A DNA stretch of 64,000 bases from Alphaproteobacteria bacterium (lineage in GTDB: Bacteria > Pseudomonadota > Alphaproteobacteria > Caulobacterales > Maricaulaceae), in contig WGNH01000027.1 in the NCBI GenBank assembly GCA_016124665.1, positions 33,036-97,035 of the forward strand. Reading direction: 5' to 3'. A program made the position numbers and the translations under genes. Shown piece by piece: positions 9,752 through 20,649 of the stretch; within the stretch, counting starts at the first letter, position 1, and each line of letters opens with the position of its first letter. A model generated the notes under the pieces. That model did not search any database. It was not told where the DNA came from and saw only the letters and a list, made by a program, of their open reading frames with translations.

Positions 9752-10389
9752 TCGGAAAACTGCGCGGCATCGTCGATGCCATCGGCGAAAGCGAGGCGGT
9801 AATCGACGTCAATGGCGTGGGCTATCTGGTTGGTATGGGCGGGCAGGCGCTGGCCCGGCTGACGCAAGGGGCCGAAATCGAGGTCCATATCGAGACCTAT
9901 GTCCGCGAGGATTCCTTCCGGCTCTGGGGCTTTCTGTCGGAACGCGAGCGCGCCTGGTTTGCCCGGCTTCAGCTCATCCAGGGCGTGGGCGCCAAGGCGG
10001 CCCTCGCCATACTCGATGCGCTCGGCGTGGACGAGCTGGAAAGCGCCGCCGCGCTCGGTGATGCAGCGTCCTTCGGCAAGGCCAAGGGTGTCGGGCCGAA
10101 GCTTGCTGCCCGGCTGGCGCTGGAAATGAAGGACAAACCCCCGCCCACAGGCCGCGCCTTTGCCTCGGGCTTCAGCGTCGCCGCCCATGCCGGGCTCGCC
10201 TCGGCGCAGACGGGCGACACCCCGTCCCACAGCAGCAATGCCGCGCGCGAGGAAACCGTGTCCGCCCTGCTCAATCTCGGCTATGGGGAAACCGAGGCGC
10301 GCCGCGCCGCCGCGGCGGCCACCCGTGCCAGCCCCGGCGCCGATATTGCGGCTCTGATCCGGCTGGCCCTGAAGGAGTTGTCGAAATGA
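9748..10389 (+). CDS. ruvA: Holliday junction helicase subunit RuvA
   Basis: MIGKLRGIVDAIGESEAVIDVNGVGYLV...EDSFRLWGF...IQGVGAKAALAIL. Confidence 0.95.
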   Translation: MIGKLRGIVDAIGESEAVIDVNGVGYLVGMGGQALARLTQGAEIEVHIETYVREDSFRLWGFLSERERAWFARLQLIQGVGAKAALAILDALGVDELESAAALGDAASFGKAKGVGPKLAARLALEMKDKPPPTGRAFASGFSVAAHAGLASAQTGDTPSHSSNAAREETVSALLNLGYGETEARRAAAAATRASPGADIAALIRLALKELSK

Positions 10390-11165
10390 GGGTTTTGCTG
10401 ACCGCAGCCCTGCTCGCTGGCAGCCCCGCCATCGCCTCTGCCGATGTCACCATCCGCTTCATCGCCAATGAAGGCGTCCATATCAGCGACGGTGAGACCG
10501 GCGTGCTGATCGATGCGCTGACCTGGAATTCCTATGACGGCACTTACGCTCTGCCTTCAGATGAAGCCCGCACCGCCATGATCAATGGCGAGGCCCCTTA
10601 TGATGATGTCGTGGCCCTCCTGTTCACGCATATTCATGGTGATCATTCGGATCCGGCCGCGGCCGTCGAGTTCCTGAACGCACAGACCGGCGCGATTGTT
10701 GCCGCATCCTCCCAGATCACCGATGCGATGCGAAATAATGAAACCGCGCTGGATGAAAGTGCGGACCAGAGAATGATTCCTGTTGATTTGTCGGCCTCGG
10801 AGCCTGGCCCCTGGCCGCTGCCCGGATATGAGTTCATCAAAGGCGCATGGCTGTATCACACTGAGGGCGTCGACAATATCACCTGGCATGTCGAAATCGG
10901 CGGCGTCTCCATCCTCCATCTCGGCGATACCCAGCCGCAGGCTGAGTTCCCGGTCTGGGCGGACACGGACTTCGACGTCATCCTCTACCCTTACTGGTTC
11001 GCGCAGACGCCTGAAGGCATTGCCTTCCTCGATTCGCGCCCCGAAGCCCGCGCCATTGCCTTCCACATTCCCGCGGCTGCCACCCCGCTGACCATTCGTG
11101 CCGGGCTGGGAGAGCGGGAATATCTGTTCGGCGAAGGCAGTGAAGTGGTGATTGAAACCGAATGA
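10386..11165 (+). CDS. Secreted metallo-beta-lactamase-fold hydrolase
   Basis: Signal peptide [32 protein letters not shown] (HxHxDH); SILHLGDTQ. Confidence 0.75.
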   Translation: MRVLLTAALLAGSPAIASADVTIRFIANEGVHISDGETGVLIDALTWNSYDGTYALPSDEARTAMINGEAPYDDVVALLFTHIHGDHSDPAAAVEFLNAQTGAIVAASSQITDAMRNNETALDESADQRMIPVDLSASEPGPWPLPGYEFIKGAWLYHTEGVDNITWHVEIGGVSILHLGDTQPQAEFPVWADTDFDVILYPYWFAQTPEGIAFLDSRPEARAIAFHIPAAATPLTIRAGLGEREYLFGEGSEVVIETE

Positions 11166-12193
11166 CGGACGCCCGCGATATCTCCTCCGAACTGCAGCCG
11201 GAAGACGGACGCGACAAGGCGATGCGGCCCCTGTCCTTTGCGGAATTCGTGGGGCAGCCGGCGGCGATTTCCAATCTGAAGGTTTTTGTCGAGGCTGCCC
11301 GCCGCCGCGAGGAAGCGCTCGACCATGTCCTGCTCTCCGGCCCGCCGGGCCTGGGCAAGACCACGCTGGCGCAGATCGTCGCCCGCGAGCTCGGCGTCAA
11401 TTTCCGCGCCACTTCCGGCCCTGTGATTGCCAAGGCCGGCGATCTCGCCGCCATCCTTACCAATCTGGAACCGCGTGATGTGCTGTTTATCGACGAGATT
11501 CACCGCCTCGCCCCCGTCGTCGAGGAAATCCTCTATCCGGCGATGGAGGATTACTGCCTCGATCTGGTGATCGGGGAGGGACCTTCGGCGCGCACTGTCC
11601 GTATCGACCTGCCACCCTTCACGCTCGTTGGGGCCACAACGCGCGCCGGCCTGCTGGCCACGCCTCTGCGCGACCGTTTCGGCGTGCCGGTCAGGCTCGA
11701 ATTCTATGACACGGCCGAGCTGGCCGGCATTGTCGGCCGTGCCTCGCACAAGCTCGGCCTCGCCATGACCGAAGAGGGTGCCACCGAAATCGCCCGCCGC
11801 GCCCGCGGAACACCGCGCGTCGCCGGCCGCCTCCTGCGCCGGGTGCGGGATTTCATCGAGGCCGATGGCGTCACACGGATTGACGCAGACGCCGCCGACC
11901 GGGCGCTGAAAAGGCTGGAAGTCGATGAAATCGGCCTCGACAGCCTCGACCGCCGCTATCTCAACGCCCTGACCGGGCATTTCGGCGGCGGGCCGGTGGG
12001 GCTCGATACGCTGGCGGCGGCTCTGGCCGAGGCCCGTGATGCACTGGAAGATGTGGTCGAGCCCTTCCTCATCCAGCAGGGCTTTATCCAGCGCACGCCC
12101 CGCGGCCGGGTTGCGGCCGCCCGCGCCTGGTCGCATCTGCGGCTGAACATGCCGCAATCGCTTCAGAACACGCTGTTTGACGAGGGCAAATAG
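11162..12193 (+). CDS. ruvB: Holliday junction helicase RuvB
   Basis: [39 protein letters not shown]. Confidence 0.97.
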   Translation: MTDARDISSELQPEDGRDKAMRPLSFAEFVGQPAAISNLKVFVEAARRREEALDHVLLSGPPGLGKTTLAQIVARELGVNFRATSGPVIAKAGDLAAILTNLEPRDVLFIDEIHRLAPVVEEILYPAMEDYCLDLVIGEGPSARTVRIDLPPFTLVGATTRAGLLATPLRDRFGVPVRLEFYDTAELAGIVGRASHKLGLAMTEEGATEIARRARGTPRVAGRLLRRVRDFIEADGVTRIDADAADRALKRLEVDEIGLDSLDRRYLNALTGHFGGGPVGLDTLAAALAEARDALEDVVEPFLIQQGFIQRTPRGRVAAARAWSHLRLNMPQSLQNTLFDEGK

Positions 12194-12195
12194 CG

Positions 12196-13524
12196 TCAGG
12201 CCGCCTTTGTGTCCCGGCGTGCGCCCGCCTTGAGCAAGGGCAGCCGCGCCACAAAGCGCGAGCCGGTGCCAGGCAGGCTGGTTGCGGTCAGCTGCCCGCC
12301 CATCAGCCGACAGAGCTGGCGCGAGATCGACAGGCCCAACCCGGTCCCGCCATGCAGGCGGGTGGTCGAGGCATCGGCCTGAGTGAAGGGCTCGAACAGG
12401 CGCGCCAGTTTTTCCGGCGCTATGCCCATGCCGGTATCCTGCAGGATAAATTCCACCGCCTCCGGCTCGACCAGGACCGACAGCCGCACCTGCCCCATGG
12501 AAGTGAATTTGACAGCGTTGGAGACGAGATTGTTCAGAATCTGGCTGGTGCGCAGGGGGTCTCCGACAAACTGGCCATAGACCTGTTCGGGCAGGTCGGT
12601 TGAAAAGGCCAGGCCCTTTGCCTCTGCCGTCAGGCCGTGAAGCGAGACCACAGTGTCGATGATATCCGCGAGGTCGAAACACACCTCCTCGACCTGCAAC
12701 TCCCCGGCCTCGATCTTCGACATGTCCAGAATGTCATTGAGCAGCGAGAGCAGCATCTCGGCGGATTTCTCGATGATCTCGACCTGACCGCGCTGCGCCT
12801 CTCCAAGGTCCGACTGTTTCATCAGGGCTGCCATGCCCAGAATGCCATTCATCGGCGTCCGGATTTCGTGACTCATATTGGCGAGAAATGCGGATTTGGC
12901 CGCATTACCGGCATTGGCCGCCTTTCGCGCCAGATCCAGCCGCTTGTTCGCCCGGTCCATTTCCCGATGGAAAAACACAACAAATAGCGACAGCATGACG
13001 ACGAAAATGCTGAGCGTAATAGTGTTCCAGCGCGCCGCCACGGCTTCATCAAACCCGCCGGGAAGCCCCGGCAGGTGCGACCGGAATAGATATAGTCCAG
13101 CCACGGTGCCAATCGTCACCACACCGGCCGCAAATCCCGCCCGGTAGCCGATAAGAAAAGTCGCCAGAACCGGAATCCCGGCAAAATACAGTATCACCGG
13201 ATTGGCCGGCCCGCCCATGGTCGTGGCCGGAAACAGGATCAGCAGGAAGATCAGGGCGACAACCAGGGCGGAAACCAGTTTCAGCCGGCCGGTCCAATAA
13301 AAGGCGAAAGGGGCTGCGAGACACAGCATAGGACCGATTGACCCGACCCAGGTCTGCACCGGATAGGCGTCGATCGTCTCTCCAAAGGTGGCCAGAGACG
13401 GCAAAACCCCCATAAGACCGATCCCGGTCGACAGCACGGCCAGCAATCTTTCCTGAGTGGTGCGGACCACATCGCCCTGGCGCTGTGACGGCCAGTAAAC
13501 CTGTTTCAGCTGAGAAAGCCCCAT
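12196..13524 (-). CDS. Membrane-bound sensor histidine kinase
   Basis: Six-TM-like N-terminus; [25 protein letters not shown] (H-box); [37 protein letters not shown]. Confidence 0.9.
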   Translation of the reverse strand: MGLSQLKQVYWPSQRQGDVVRTTQERLLAVLSTGIGLMGVLPSLATFGETIDAYPVQTWVGSIGPMLCLAAPFAFYWTGRLKLVSALVVALIFLLILFPATTMGGPANPVILYFAGIPVLATFLIGYRAGFAAGVVTIGTVAGLYLFRSHLPGLPGGFDEAVAARWNTITLSIFVVMLSLFVVFFHREMDRANKRLDLARKAANAGNAAKSAFLANMSHEIRTPMNGILGMAALMKQSDLGEAQRGQVEIIEKSAEMLLSLLNDILDMSKIEAGELQVEEVCFDLADIIDTVVSLHGLTAEAKGLAFSTDLPEQVYGQFVGDPLRTSQILNNLVSNAVKFTSMGQVRLSVLVEPEAVEFILQDTGMGIAPEKLARLFEPFTQADASTTRLHGGTGLGLSISRQLCRLMGGQLTATSLPGTGSRFVARLPLLKAGARRDTKAA

Positions 13525-13594
13525 GGATCGCGCCGCGCCCGTCTGCCAATCTGGCAAAGCTACAGGCCGCCCGGCTACGAGGGAGTTAATCCGG

Positions 13595-14056
13595 ATGTCA
13601 AAACTCGATCCGTCCTGCGGTAGATGGGATGATGACCTCATTCACCGTCTGCCCGTGCGCGTCTATTATGAAGACACAGACTTCTCGCAGATCGTCTATC
13701 ATGCCCGCTATCTGCATTTCTTCGAGCGCGGCCGCACCGAAAGCCTGCGGGCGCTGGGCGTGCACCATTCCGAACTGATCAATTCCGGTGATCCGGTCGC
13801 CTTCGCCGTCCGCTCCATGGACATTCAGTGGATCAAACCGGCGCGGGTCGATGAAGCCCTTGTCGTTGAAACGGTCTATCGCCCGAATAAAGGACCACGC
13901 TTGCGCATGGACCAGACCATATTGCGCGGAGAGGACACGCTGTGCACGGCAAAAGTCGAGGCGGTCATCATCGATCCGGCCGGCCGCCCGCGCCGCCCGC
14001 CGAAATGGATGGTCGAGGTCTGGACGCCTGTTGTGCAAAAGGTGACGGACAGCTGA
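13595..14056 (+). CDS. ybgC: Tol-Pal-associated acyl-CoA thioesterase
   Basis: [35 protein letters not shown]; precedes tolQ. Confidence 0.92.
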   Translation: MSKLDPSCGRWDDDLIHRLPVRVYYEDTDFSQIVYHARYLHFFERGRTESLRALGVHHSELINSGDPVAFAVRSMDIQWIKPARVDEALVVETVYRPNKGPRLRMDQTILRGEDTLCTAKVEAVIIDPAGRPRRPPKWMVEVWTPVVQKVTDS

Positions 14057-14205
14057 TCTCACAATACTGCCGTATTCTGAAACATATTTAAGACGCGTTT
14101 CACGTGCATTGGCTTGACGTGCCGCACCCGGTCCGGTTGGAAGCACAGGATTAACGCTTATCGGCGAAACCAGTGGCGTGTTTGCCGGGATGGAAAGGAC
14201 GACGG

Positions 14206-14874
<669 letters not shown>

Positions 14875-14877
14875 TCC

Positions 14878-15333
14878 ATGGCAGGTTCTGTCTCTTCAGG
14901 CCGCCGCCGCGGGCGCTGGCAGCCCAAGGCCGAGATCAATGTGACGCCCTTTGTGGATGTCATGCTGGTCCTGCTGATCGTCTTCATGATCACAGCCCCG
15001 CTTCTGACCGTCGGCGTGCCGGTGGAATTGCCGGAAACCGAGGCCCGCAGCATGGCGGCTGATGACGAGCCGCTGACCGTCACTATTGGCGCCAATGGCG
15101 AGATATTCCTTCAGGAAACTGCCGTCGAACTGGACCAGTTGGTGCCGCGCCTGCAGGCGATTGGCGGGGCGGGCTTCGAAGGCCGCATCTTCATCCGTGC
15201 CGATGAAGCCGCCGACTATGGCTCCGTCGTGCGCGTGATGGCCCGGATTTCGTCTGCAGGCTATAGCAATCTCGGCCTTGTCACCGATCCGCTCAGCACG
15301 GGCAATCGGACGCGCGGCACAGCAGACAATTGA
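14878..15333 (+). CDS. tolR: TolR
   Basis: AEINVTPFVDVMLVLLIVFMITAPLLTVGVPVELPE. Confidence 0.95.
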   Translation: MAGSVSSGRRRGRWQPKAEINVTPFVDVMLVLLIVFMITAPLLTVGVPVELPETEARSMAADDEPLTVTIGANGEIFLQETAVELDQLVPRLQAIGGAGFEGRIFIRADEAADYGSVVRVMARISSAGYSNLGLVTDPLSTGNRTRGTADN

Positions 15334-15343
15334 CGGGCGGGGT

Positions 15344-16135
15344 ATGCGCACAGCTCTCGTAGTTCTCGCGTCGCTGCTCGTGCATGCCGGCTTCATCCTG
15401 GCGGGTCTGTTCTATTTTCCGCAGACCGTCCGCCAGTTTACGACCAGCCAGATCGTTCCGCTGGAGCTGATCACCGAGATCGCGGAAGTGACCAACCTCC
15501 CCGAGGAAGAGATCGAGGAAGAACCCGTCGAGGAAGAGGCACCGCCGCCGGAACCGGAGCCCGAACCCGAACCGCCTCAGCCCGAGCCGGAAATCGACAT
15601 GACCGCGGCGCCGGAAACAGAGCCGGCACCGGAACCGGCACCCGCAGCCGAATCTGTGCCCGATCCGGAGCCCGAGACACCGCCAGCGCGGTCCACGCCG
15701 CAACAGCCCGCGCCAAGCCGGGAGCAATCCTTCGACGACATGCTGCGGGACCTGGCCAATTCCGTCGACCGCGACCGGTCTTCATCCTCGTCCGGCCGGG
15801 CGCAGGATTCGGCCTCTTCCTATGAGGCGATCGGGGTCACCCTTGCCGACAGCATCCGCAGCCAGGCCCAGCGCTGTTATCGCGGGTCTGCCGACGCGCC
15901 GGATCCGGAACGGCTCATCGTCGTGGTGCGGGTTCGCCTCAACCGTGACGGCACACTTGATGGTCAGCCGGATATCCTGAACCGTCAGGCGATCGATGTT
16001 TCCAGTGATCGCTACTGGCGTGTTGCACGGGATCGGGCCCTCGCGGCGATCATCGATTGTGCGCCCTATCGTCTGCCTGCCGAACATTTTACCATCTGGC
16101 GCCGCATAGATGTCACTTTTCGCAACGAGACTTGA
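15344..16135 (+). CDS. tolA: TolA-like protein
   Basis: Single TM, Pro/Glu-rich linker, C-terminal domain RVRLNRDGTLDGQPDIL; between tolR and tolB. Confidence 0.85.
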   Translation: MRTALVVLASLLVHAGFILAGLFYFPQTVRQFTTSQIVPLELITEIAEVTNLPEEEIEEEPVEEEAPPPEPEPEPEPPQPEPEIDMTAAPETEPAPEPAPAAESVPDPEPETPPARSTPQQPAPSREQSFDDMLRDLANSVDRDRSSSSSGRAQDSASSYEAIGVTLADSIRSQAQRCYRGSADAPDPERLIVVVRVRLNRDGTLDGQPDILNRQAIDVSSDRYWRVARDRALAAIIDCAPYRLPAEHFTIWRRIDVTFRNET

Positions 16136-16173
16136 TGCTACCCTGCTCGCGCGTTTCCGGAGACCCGAAACCC

Positions 16174-17526
16174 ATGACCCGTATTTTCAGACTTTTATCC
16201 GCCCTGATCCTTCTGTCCGTGCCATCGGCAGCGTTGGCCCAGCAGCCGCTGCAAGTCGATATCGCCCGGGGCCACCTTGAGCCCACGCCCATCGCCATCC
16301 CGGACTTCATCGACGCGGGCGGCACGGATTCCCGCGGTGCCGATATTGCCGGCGTGATCGCCGCCGACCTTGAAAGCTCCGGCCTGTTCACCACCGTCGA
16401 TGAGCGCGCCTTCATCGAGGACATCCAGGACTTCAATCTGCGCCCGCGCTTTCAGGACTGGCGCGTCATCAATGCCGATGCGCTGCTGATCGGGCAGGTC
16501 ACACGCCAGAGCGATGGCCGCCTGCTGGTCGGCTTCCGGCTCTGGGACACACGGCTGCAGGAACAGCTGGTCGGCCTGCAATTTGTCACCGCGCCGGAAA
16601 ACTGGCGCCGGGTGGCGCACCGTGTCGCCGATGCGGTCTATGAGCGCCTGACCGGCGAGAGCGGCTATTTCGACACCCGCGTAATTTATGTCTCCGAAGG
16701 GCTCGACCCGCGCGGCGAGCCCGTGCGCCGGCTCGCCATGATGGATCAGGACGGGGCCAATCCGTCCTTCCTGACTGACCGCTCCTACTGGTCACTTTTG
16801 CCCAATTATTCGCCAAGCGCCCAGCAGATCACCTATGTGTCCTTCCTCGACGGGCAGGCCACGACCTGGGTCTACGATCTGGAAAGCGGCCGCCAGGAAG
16901 CGCTGTTTGCGTCCGGCGGAACCGGTCTTGCGCGGGTCGATCCCGACGGACAATCCCTGTCCGCGCGGTTTTCGCCGAATGGAGAACAGCTCGCTGTCTC
17001 GATCGAATTACAGGCCGGTCACGACATTCACCTGTTTGATCTGCGATCACGCAATCTGCGCCGTCTCACCGAGCACCCCGCCGATGATGTCGAGCCCAGC
17101 TTTTCCCCGGATGGCGATCAGATTGTCTTTTCGTCCAGCCGCAGCGGCGGGTCGCAGCTCTATGTGATGCCGGCCAATGGCGGCGAGGCGCAACGCGTTT
17201 CCTTCAGTCAAGGCCGCTATACCGCGCCGGTCTGGTCGCCGCGCGGCGATCTCATCGCTTTCGTCAAACAGCATAATGGCCAGTTCTCCCTTGGCGTCGT
17301 CGATGCCGATGGGTCCGGTGAGGAACGCATCCTCTATCAGGGCTATTATGTCGACACACCGGCCTGGTCGCCCAATGGACGGGTGATCCTGTTCACACGG
17401 GGGGATCGCGGCCGTGAGGGAACCGAGTACGAAATCTGGAGCGTGGATCTGGCCGGGTTCAATTTGCGGCGCATGCCGATCAGTGGACAATCGTCCGATC
17501 CGGCCTGGTCGCCCTTGATCGAATAG
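16174..17526 (+). CDS. tolB: TolB
   Basis: Signal peptide, WD-like repeats FSPDGDQIVFSSSRSGGSQLYVM; position in tol operon. Confidence 0.95.
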   Translation: MTRIFRLLSALILLSVPSAALAQQPLQVDIARGHLEPTPIAIPDFIDAGGTDSRGADIAGVIAADLESSGLFTTVDERAFIEDIQDFNLRPRFQDWRVINADALLIGQVTRQSDGRLLVGFRLWDTRLQEQLVGLQFVTAPENWRRVAHRVADAVYERLTGESGYFDTRVIYVSEGLDPRGEPVRRLAMMDQDGANPSFLTDRSYWSLLPNYSPSAQQITYVSFLDGQATTWVYDLESGRQEALFASGGTGLARVDPDGQSLSARFSPNGEQLAVSIELQAGHDIHLFDLRSRNLRRLTEHPADDVEPSFSPDGDQIVFSSSRSGGSQLYVMPANGGEAQRVSFSQGRYTAPVWSPRGDLIAFVKQHNGQFSLGVVDADGSGEERILYQGYYVDTPAWSPNGRVILFTRGDRGREGTEYEIWSVDLAGFNLRRMPISGQSSDPAWSPLIE

Positions 17527-17689
17527 GGGTTTTGGCGCTAGCGTAGCTTAAGGGTACGCAAGACAGGCTGGTTTCCGACAGGAATGATGTCTGGAATCAA
17601 TGCTCTGTCGCAAATTTGGCGTAATCGTGCGTATTGGTGGAGGCTCCGGGATCTGGCTCAGACTCGGCTAAATGAGGGATAGAACTCCA

Positions 17690-18211
17690 ATGAAGTTCAA
17701 ACTTTTGATAATTGCGGGCATGTCGGCGGTTCTGGCCGCTTGCGCGTCCACGCCGCCAGCCACAACCGAAGCGCCGGATTCGGAACCGCCCCAAACCACG
17801 CGGACCGAAACACCGGGTACGGTTGACCAGGGGCCTGTTCCGGGAACGGAAGCCCATTTCGTGGCCACCGCCGGTGACCGGGTTTTCTACGATCTCGACC
17901 GCTCGACGCTGACCGCCGCAGGCCGTGAAACCCTGCGCCGTCAGGCCGACTGGCTGAACGCCTATCCGGGCACCGACATCCTGATCGCAGGCAATTGCGA
18001 CGAGCGCGGCACCCGCGAATACAATCTCGCACTCGGCGCGCGCCGGGCCAATGCGGCCCGTGACTATCTGGTCAGCCTCGGCGTTTCGCCGTCGCGCATC
18101 CAGACGGTCTCCTACGGCAAGGAACGCCCGACCTGCCGCGAGTCCAGCGAACGCTGCTGGGCGCTGAACCGCAATGCCACCACCATGATATCCGGTGGCG
18201 TCACGGGCTAG
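17690..18211 (+). CDS. pal: Peptidoglycan-associated lipoprotein Pal
   Basis: MKFKLLIIAGMSAVLAAC lipobox; ILIAGNCDERGTREYNLALGARRANAARDYLVSLG. Confidence 0.95.
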   Translation: MKFKLLIIAGMSAVLAACASTPPATTEAPDSEPPQTTRTETPGTVDQGPVPGTEAHFVATAGDRVFYDLDRSTLTAAGRETLRRQADWLNAYPGTDILIAGNCDERGTREYNLALGARRANAARDYLVSLGVSPSRIQTVSYGKERPTCRESSERCWALNRNATTMISGGVTG

Positions 18212-18232
18212 GTCCGGACATTCGTCCAGAAC

Positions 18233-18261
18233 AACGCCCGCAGCTGCCCGCTGCGGGCGTT
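18233..18261 (+). terminator. Rho-independent terminator after pal
   Basis: AACGCCCGCAG-ctgcccg-CTGCGGGCGTT followed by TTTTCTTT. Confidence 0.85.
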
Positions 18262-18337
18262 TTTCTTTGTTAATCCGGCCGCCGTATTTTCGCCGCCTCC
18301 ATGACCTATCCCGTGCCGGAACCGGCCGAAGACAGGG

Positions 18338-19270
18338 ATGACCCGCACCATGATCCGATATCTTCTTCTCCCCCTTGTGATTTTTGTGTTCAGCGCCCCT
18401 GCGGACGCGCAATCGCGCCGCGAGCTGGCGCGCCGTCTGGATGCCGTCGAGGCGCGGCTCGCCGAAATGGAAACACGGCGGATTGCCCAGAATGATCAAC
18501 TCTTGACCCGTATCGCCGACCTGGAATTCCAGGTGCAGGAAGCCACCGGCCAGACTGAGCGGCTGGAGTTTGAAAACCGGCAACTCGGCCAGCGCATCGA
18601 CTCCCAGGACCGGGAAATCCAGCGCCTGCGCACGCAGCTGGAGGCCTATCGCAACCCGTCAGAGCCGCAATTTGATGCCGAAGGCAACCCGGTCGATCCG
18701 GTCGTTGAAGACGCTGCCATGAACGGTACGGGAGAGCGCACGTCGAACAGTGGTGGCCCGCGGGACCTGACCGGGGGCCGGCTCGCCGTGACCGATTCCG
18801 GCGACCCATACGCGGTGGAGCGGGCCGCGGCGACCCGGCCGCTCGGCAGCAATCTGGCGACAGCCGCCGATGCGGCCCCTTTGATGAATGCGGATCAGGC
18901 CTATGGCCAGGCACGGGCGCGGCTTCTGGACGGCGATTTCGACGGTGCCCAGGAGGATTTTACGGATTTCATCGCCGATTTTCCGGAGGACGGGCGGATG
19001 GACGAGGCCTGGTTCTGGCTGGGCGAGACCCATTATGTGCGCGGCGATTACGCTTCGGCGGCAGAGGCCTATATCACCTCCCTGCGCGAAGAGCGTGATG
19101 GCGCAGTGGCGCCGGATGCGCTGGTGCGTCTCGCCTCGTCGCTGGGCGCGCTGGGCCGCAATGAAGAAGCCTGCCAGACGCTGGCGCGCTTCTCGCGGGA
19201 ATTTCCGTCCGCCGGTCCCAATGCCACGGCCCGCGCCGAGCGCGAGGCCTTGCGCGCCGGGTGCCGCTAG
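18338..19270 (+). CDS. ybgF: Tol-Pal system protein YbgF/CpoB
   Basis: Signal peptide, coiled coil, TPR: AYGQARARLLDGDFDGAQEDFTDFIADFPED...AWFWLGETHYVRGDYASAAEAY. Confidence 0.9.
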   Translation: MTRTMIRYLLLPLVIFVFSAPADAQSRRELARRLDAVEARLAEMETRRIAQNDQLLTRIADLEFQVQEATGQTERLEFENRQLGQRIDSQDREIQRLRTQLEAYRNPSEPQFDAEGNPVDPVVEDAAMNGTGERTSNSGGPRDLTGGRLAVTDSGDPYAVERAAATRPLGSNLATAADAAPLMNADQAYGQARARLLDGDFDGAQEDFTDFIADFPEDGRMDEAWFWLGETHYVRGDYASAAEAYITSLREERDGAVAPDALVRLASSLGALGRNEEACQTLARFSREFPSAGPNATARAEREALRAGCR

Positions 19271-20595
19271 ACTTCAATCCCGATACCGTCCGCCGCCGGC
19301 TCGAAGGGCTGGGCCCGGCCCCCTGTCTTCTCGGACTGTCAGGCGGCGGTGATTCCACTGCGCTTTTGCTGATCGCAGCGGGCTGGGCCCGCAGACAGGG
19401 CGCCACCCTGATCCCGGTGGTCATCGACCATGCCATCCGGCCGGAAAGCGCCGGTGAGGCGGACCGGGCGGCGCGGCGCGCGCGTCAACTCGGCCTGTCG
19501 CCCGCCATCATCCGGTGGGAGGGTGAAAAACCGGCCACCGGACTGCAAGCGGCGGCGCGTGATTTCCGGCTTCAAACCTTTGCCCGCCTGGCACACCGGC
19601 ACGGCGCAAAAACCGTCCTGCTTGGCCATACACGGGATGACCAGGCCGAAACCGTCTGGATGCGCCTGCAGGCGGGCGGTGGTCCGGACGCACTCTGCGG
19701 AATGGCCATGCACAGCGCCTTGCCGCTCTGGCCGGAGGGCAGGGGCGTGTCCATCTACCGGCCCCTGCTCGATATTTCCCGTGCGCAATTGCGCGCCTGG
19801 CTGACGGAGCAGGATGAAAGCTGGGTGAATGACCCCTCCAATGACAACCGCACCTTTACGCGGGTCCGTAACCGCCAGACGCTCGCCCGTCTCGCGGCAG
19901 AGGGGTTTGACCCGGACGCCCTGTGTGCCCTGTCAGAGAAGTTCCGGGCTGTCCGGACGCAGATATCAGAGGCGGCGGCAAGGGAAATCATGACGTCCAT
20001 GACCCTGCTGGGCTGGGGCGGCGTCAGATTGCCCCCGGATATGGCGGTGGCCCCTCACGCTTTGAAAATCATGGACGCGGCGCGGTCGGCGGCCAGCGGT
20101 GATCCGGTTTCACGGCCGGAGGCATCGAGGCGCTTGCTGGCAGCCTTTCAGGCGGGAAAACCGGCCACCGCCGGGGGCGCAGCACTGACCCGGCACAGGG
20201 AAGACTGGTATCTGGTCCGTGATCCCGGCGCGGTCAGCGGCCGTGCCGATGGCACTTCAGACCCGGTCAGCTTCATTGAAGCCGGAAATGTCCGGATCTG
20301 GGACGGCCGGTTTGAAATCTCCGGCCGGAATGCACAGATCAATTGCTTAGGAAAAGCCTATCCGCGCGAAATCAGTGCGGAAAGTCTGGCCGGCATTCCG
20401 CCCGTCGCCCGCCCCGGCCTGCCCCTGATGCGTCCGCCCGGCGGCGTGGCCGGCATTCCGGGAATCACAGCAGAGACCGGCGGATTGGCGAAATGGCTTG
20501 CGCCGGAGCTGATTTGCCGGAATCTGTTTGAGGACAGGCCGCCCGCATGGTTTGATATGCAACTGCGCGACGAAACGGCGCAAGGCTCGCAATAA
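19261..20595 (+). CDS. tilS: tRNA(Ile)-lysidine synthase TilS
   Basis: LLGLSGGGDSTALLLIA; LLGHTRDDQAETVWMRLQAG; YRPLLDISRAQLRAWL. Confidence 0.92.
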   Translation: MPLDFNPDTVRRRLEGLGPAPCLLGLSGGGDSTALLLIAAGWARRQGATLIPVVIDHAIRPESAGEADRAARRARQLGLSPAIIRWEGEKPATGLQAAARDFRLQTFARLAHRHGAKTVLLGHTRDDQAETVWMRLQAGGGPDALCGMAMHSALPLWPEGRGVSIYRPLLDISRAQLRAWLTEQDESWVNDPSNDNRTFTRVRNRQTLARLAAEGFDPDALCALSEKFRAVRTQISEAAAREIMTSMTLLGWGGVRLPPDMAVAPHALKIMDAARSAASGDPVSRPEASRRLLAAFQAGKPATAGGAALTRHREDWYLVRDPGAVSGRADGTSDPVSFIEAGNVRIWDGRFEISGRNAQINCLGKAYPREISAESLAGIPPVARPGLPLMRPPGGVAGIPGITAETGGLAKWLAPELICRNLFEDRPPAWFDMQLRDETAQGSQ

Positions 20596-20649
20596 CCGCT
20601 TTTATACCCCATATCGGGACAGAGACGACGTATAGCGACGGAAAATGAC

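Noticed and set aside
10991-12682. 563-aa minus-strand ORF opposite ruvB
   Set aside because: Shadow ORF: overlaps the recognisable ruvB and MBL genes; low-complexity translation typical of antisense GC-rich coding DNA.
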